Below are positions 54,461 through 57,978 of a stretch of 57,978 nt of DNA, in pieces. Source of the stretch: Oscillospiraceae bacterium. GTDB taxonomy: Bacteria; Bacillota; Clostridia; Oscillospirales; Ruminococcaceae. Position numbers and translations under genes: made by a program. Below the pieces are notes generated by a model that was given only the letters and a program-made list of their open reading frames with translations, was not told where the DNA came from and searched no databases. Where the stretch lies: positions 1 to 57,978 of the forward strand of contig WRKZ01000004.1 in the NCBI GenBank assembly GCA_009777835.1. Direction: 5' to 3'. How positions within the stretch are numbered: position 1 is the first letter of the stretch; each line of letters starts with the position of its first letter.

Positions 54461-57400
54461 GTGTTCCCCGCATACGCGGGGGTGTTCCCGAAAACGCAAA
54501 AACACGGCGAATAAGCGACAAGTGTTCCCCGCATACGCGGGGGTGTTCCCTCAACAATGGATTTTAACAAAACGGTTGCGAGGTGTTCCCCGCATACGCG
54601 GGGGTGTTCCTCCACCTTTTTCTAGGTGGATTATTTTTACATTGTGTTCCCCGCATACGCGGGGGTGTTCCCCTCAACAAGCATACCCCATAGATATACG
54701 TAGGGTGTTCCCCGCATACGCGGGGGTGTTCCTTCCGCTTGTCTTACGACTTGACGGGATTTTTTGTGTTCCCCGCATACGCGGGGGTGTTCCCGGTTGA
54801 GTGCGTCGTTACTTGCCTGTTGTCGGGTGTTCCCCGCATACGCGGGGGTGTTCCCCCACAATATTCATATGTCCAGTGGGATTTTATGTGTTCCCCGCAT
54901 ACGCGGGGGTGTTCCTTGCAAGAGCTTCCGAAAACTCACTTTTGAGGAGTGTTCCCCGCATACGCGGGGGTGTTCCCTACTGACAAATCTCAAAAATAAT
55001 ACCGCATAGGTGTTCCCCGCATACGCGGGGGTGTTCCTTGAAGCCCTATTAGGCTTCTCGTTCTGCTAAGGTGTTCCCCGCATACGCGGGGGTGTTCCCC
55101 TAAGACTGAAATTGAAGACGAAACTACTGACGTGTTCCCCGCATACGCGGGGGTGTTCCCAGGGGACAAAGTATCTCGCATCCTCAAAAGTGGTGTTCCC
55201 CGCATACGCGGGGGTGTTCCTAGTACATAGCTTGCGTTGATATACCCGGGGTTGTGTTCCCCGCATACGCGGGGGTGTTCCTATATTGGAAGTATAAATC
55301 CCGATGATATTGCGGTGTTCCCCGCATACGCGGGGGTGTTCCCGATAGCTTATAGTAGTCTCCAGTAGCTTCATGGTGTTCCCCGCATACGCGGGGGTGT
55401 TCCCTATTCCGTGGGCGTATATGCTGGGGACGCATTGTGTTCCCCGCATACGCGGGGGTGTTCCCGACACCGAAGCCGCACATATCCCCTTGCAAAGGTG
55501 TTCCCCGCATACGCGGGGGTGTTCCCACTACGTGCCGTTGCAGACGAGGACGAACAAAGTGTTCCCCGCATACGCGGGGGTGTTCCCTTACGCCGATAAC
55601 GCCGGCTATGCTTTTCTTGGTGTTCCCCGCATACGCGGGGGTGTTCCTATAATTGAGATTACCACACCTTAATATACTATGTGTTCCCCGCATACGCGGG
55701 GGTGTTCCCCTACTGAACCCATCGATGCGGAATACAGCGAAGTGTTCCCCGCATACGCGGGGGTGTTCCCCGTACAGCGACTACTGCGAAGACGACGAAT
55801 ACGTGTTCCCCGCATACGCGGGGGTGTTCCCTCGCCATCGGGATAAAGCCAGTCCCATGTAGAGTGTTCCCCGCATACGCGGGGGTGTTCCCTCGTTGGC
55901 GCAGCGTTCGTGGTAGTGTTCGCCGTGTTCCCCGCATACGCGGGGGTGTTCCTTCAACTACATCAATGTTGGTCTTGTTAATTCCGTGTTCCCCGCATAC
56001 GCGGGGGTGTTCCTATGCCGCCACATTCAGAGCATTTCACCATCTGGTGTTCCCCGCATACGCGGGGGTGTTCCTGCGGCAGTTCAACACCTCAATCGGG
56101 CATAAAGGTGTTCCCCGCATACGCGGGGGTGTTCCCTGCTCATTCGGGGATTATATGACACGTTTCATGTGTTCCCCGCATACGCGGGGGTGTTCCCTAC
56201 GGCACAGCGGATTTCGTTTCGGCTGTAGAGTGTTCCCCGCATACGCGGGGGTGTTCCCGGTTACAAAAAGATGATATACGCAACGGATACGTGTTCCCCG
56301 CATACGCGGGGGTGTTCCTTGAGGGGAACGGTGCGTAGATGGATTCGTGAAGTGTTCCCCGCATACGCGGGGGTGTTCCCCACCCCAGAACTCAACACTA
56401 CAACGAGAACATGTGTTCCCCGCATACGCGGGGGTGTTCCTTCCGAATCAGAAAGCAAAAAAAGCGGCGGCGAGTGTTCCCCGCATACGCGGGGGTGTTC
56501 CTTGAAGCCTGTGTAGCTGGTGCGGCTTGAAGCGGTGTTCCCCGCATACGCGGGGGTGTTCCCAAACGCTATAACTCCCGAAATTCCAAGAGGGAGTGTT
56601 CCCCGCATACGCGGGGGTGTTCCTGTACCGAGGAGAGCAAACAGGAAGTCAAGGCGGTGTTCCCCGCATACGCGGGGGTGTTCCTCAATCGCTCCAAAGC
56701 GACCTTTTAATGATTGAGTGTTCCCCGCATACGCGGGGGTGTTCCTAGCTTTCGCAGCTTCTCGCATTAAATCAGACAGTGTTCCCCGCATACGCGGGGG
56801 TGTTCCTAGCTATATATCAAGAAGCATATCTTTATCTTTGTGTTCCCCGCATACGCGGGGGTGTTCCTGAGTTGTTCCGGTTCTGTGATTTTGTCAAGAG
56901 GGTGTTCCCCGCATACGCGGGGGTGTTCCTTGGTATGAAATGCGTAATCAACGCGGTTTTCGGTGTTCCCCGCATACGCGGGGGTGTTCCCGGCTTCGAC
57001 ATGCAAAAAAGGTTGAAATCACCGTGTTCCCCGCATACGCGGGGGTGTTCCCATTGCTGAACAGCACTACAGAACCCGCCATGAGTGTTCCCCGCATACG
57101 CGGGGGTGTTCCTTGAAAGAATGTCAATGAGTTGCTCCGGTTCTGGTGTTCCCCGCATACGCGGGGGTGTTCCTACGCATAAGCTTCTTGGTAAATGGGG
57201 ATTGAGGTGTTCCCCGCATACGCGGGGGTGTTCCCAAATAGGGGAAAAAATCGGCTTGACAAAACAAGTGTTCCCCGCATACGCGGGGGTGTTCCCCCTG
57301 TAACGGGAAAAATGCAAGGAGTAAAACCGTGTTCCCCGCATACGCGGGGGTGTTCCCAAGCATTCCCCACAAATACGTGTAGGATTCTTGTGTTCCCCGC

Positions 57401-57978
57401 ATACGCGGGGGTGTTCCCGTCCAGCTCAAGACCAAGACCAAGGAAAAAAGGTGTTCCCCGCATACGCGGGGGTGTTCCTAACCCAACCTTTCTGCTCCCG
57501 CAGGAGCGACAGTGTTCCCCGCATACGCGGGGGTGTTCCCTATGCAGACGCCTGTCACACGCCCGTTTTGATGTGTTCCCCGCATACGCGGGGGTGTTCC
57601 CCAACCGTTAAGTCGCAAAGTTCCTGTACTCTTGTGTTCCCCGCATACGCGGGGGTGTTCCCTGCGAACCTTGCCCGCATGGAGCGTGGAGTTGGTGTTC
57701 CCCGCATACGCGGGGGTGTTCCTGGGAGAACGGCAAGCCTTCAAAGAAAATATGGGTGTTCCCCGCATACGCGGGGGTGTTCCTCAGATAGACTGTACTT
57801 TTTCCCGTCTGTAGGCGTGTTCCCCGCATACGCGGGGGTGTTCCTGTGTTATCGTCTTAAAGTCTTTCGTGATGATGAGTGTTCCCCGCATACGCGGGGG
57901 TGTTCCTTTTCGGCAAAAATTGACGAAAAGGAAAAAGGTGTGTTCCCCGCATACGCGGGGGTGTTCCTCGAAAGAATG
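54461..57978 (+). CRISPR. Type I-E CRISPR array, at least 58 repeats, leaves the window
   Basis: The 28-bp repeat starts GTGTTCCCCGCATACGCGGG and ends GGTGTTCC. All 58 copies read here are identical, with no degenerate distal copy. Starts run from 54461 at 61-bp steps. Two spacers are 34 nt instead of 33, so the step is 62 between 56840 and 56902 and between 57817 and 57879. The last visible repeat starts at 57940. The repeat RNA folds with a CCCCGC/GCGGGG stem and AUAC loop, leaving GUGUUCC plus one base as an 8-nt 5' handle. That next base is a pyrimidine after every repeat. The array lies directly downstream of cas2. Confidence 0.99.

Noticed and set aside
54411-57829. Many ORFs of 60-176 codons across the CRISPR array on both strands, with repeated PAYAG or PRIRGG strings
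   Set aside because: They are translations of the repeat units. The 61-bp period and absence of start signals show they are not genes.

Overview
The window reads as chromosomal DNA of a spore-forming, low-to-mid GC Clostridia, probably close to Oscillospiraceae/Ruminococcaceae. The reasons are the spoIIAA-spoIIAB-sigF operon, spoIIP, a secreted subtilase ending in a cellulosome-type dockerin, SpoIIIJ/YidC-Jag, RqcH, and many sigma-A promoters with exactly 17-bp spacers. No gene names the species, so the placement is inference.

Layout. 1-360: edge fragment, then tRNA-Asn and tRNA-Cys (minus). 489-2501: leaderless-looking gene for a dockerin subtilase. 2551-9229 (minus): five-gene surface-polymer operon containing a sulfatase-fold transferase, a YidC-like domain fused to a CDP-glycerol glycerophosphotransferase, a nucleotidyltransferase fused to a PLP aminotransferase, a methyltransferase and a small membrane protein. 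9424-11928: radA and two XRE regulators, the second behind an array of inverted-repeat operators. 12035-14617 (minus): lipoprotein and the spoIIA operon. 14805-19197: DUF1538 membrane protein with a PII-like partner, then a Na/phosphate symporter behind seven phased Pho-box-like repeats. 19254-24027 (minus): hybrid histidine kinase and HD-GYP response regulator. 24149-29377 (minus): mreB-like, cca, amidohydrolase, proS. 29604-35913: YcxB-like protein, an unrecognised 487-aa protein, thiN, then rpmH-rnpA-yidD-yidC-jag. 36035-40550: thioredoxin-fold protein without CXXC, and on minus spoIIP, a 58-aa lipoprotein and valS. 40594-40897: a compact type I toxin-antitoxin-like locus. 40913-45760 (minus): rqcH, nif3-like, a shortened trmK, a 149-bp element with inverted ends, and cardiolipin synthase. 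45872-57978: a complete type I-E CRISPR-Cas system (cas3, cse1, cse2, cas7e, cas5e, cas6e, cas1, cas2, overlapping or nearly so) and an array of at least 58 identical repeats that leaves the right edge.

The most rewarding observations are these. (1) In the CRISPR array the base after every 28-nt repeat is a pyrimidine (58 of 58), which implies a PAM-derived 29th position. (2) Several spacers in the array hit homologous phage codons with synonymous differences or on opposite strands, which suggests repeated or primed acquisition against one phage lineage. (3) An unlisted 28-aa membrane peptide faces a convergent antisense RNA, each with a TTGACA-N17 promoter and sharing one terminator. (4) The YidC-TagF-like and nucleotidyltransferase-aminotransferase fusions sit in one operon, which suggests an amino-alcohol-modified polyol-phosphate polymer. 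(5) There is a Pho-box ladder before the phosphate symporter and a GTAAC operator array before an XRE gene.

Apart from the CRISPR array there is no stretch above about 300 bases without a gene. Shorter gaps hold the promoters, terminators and repeats listed below.
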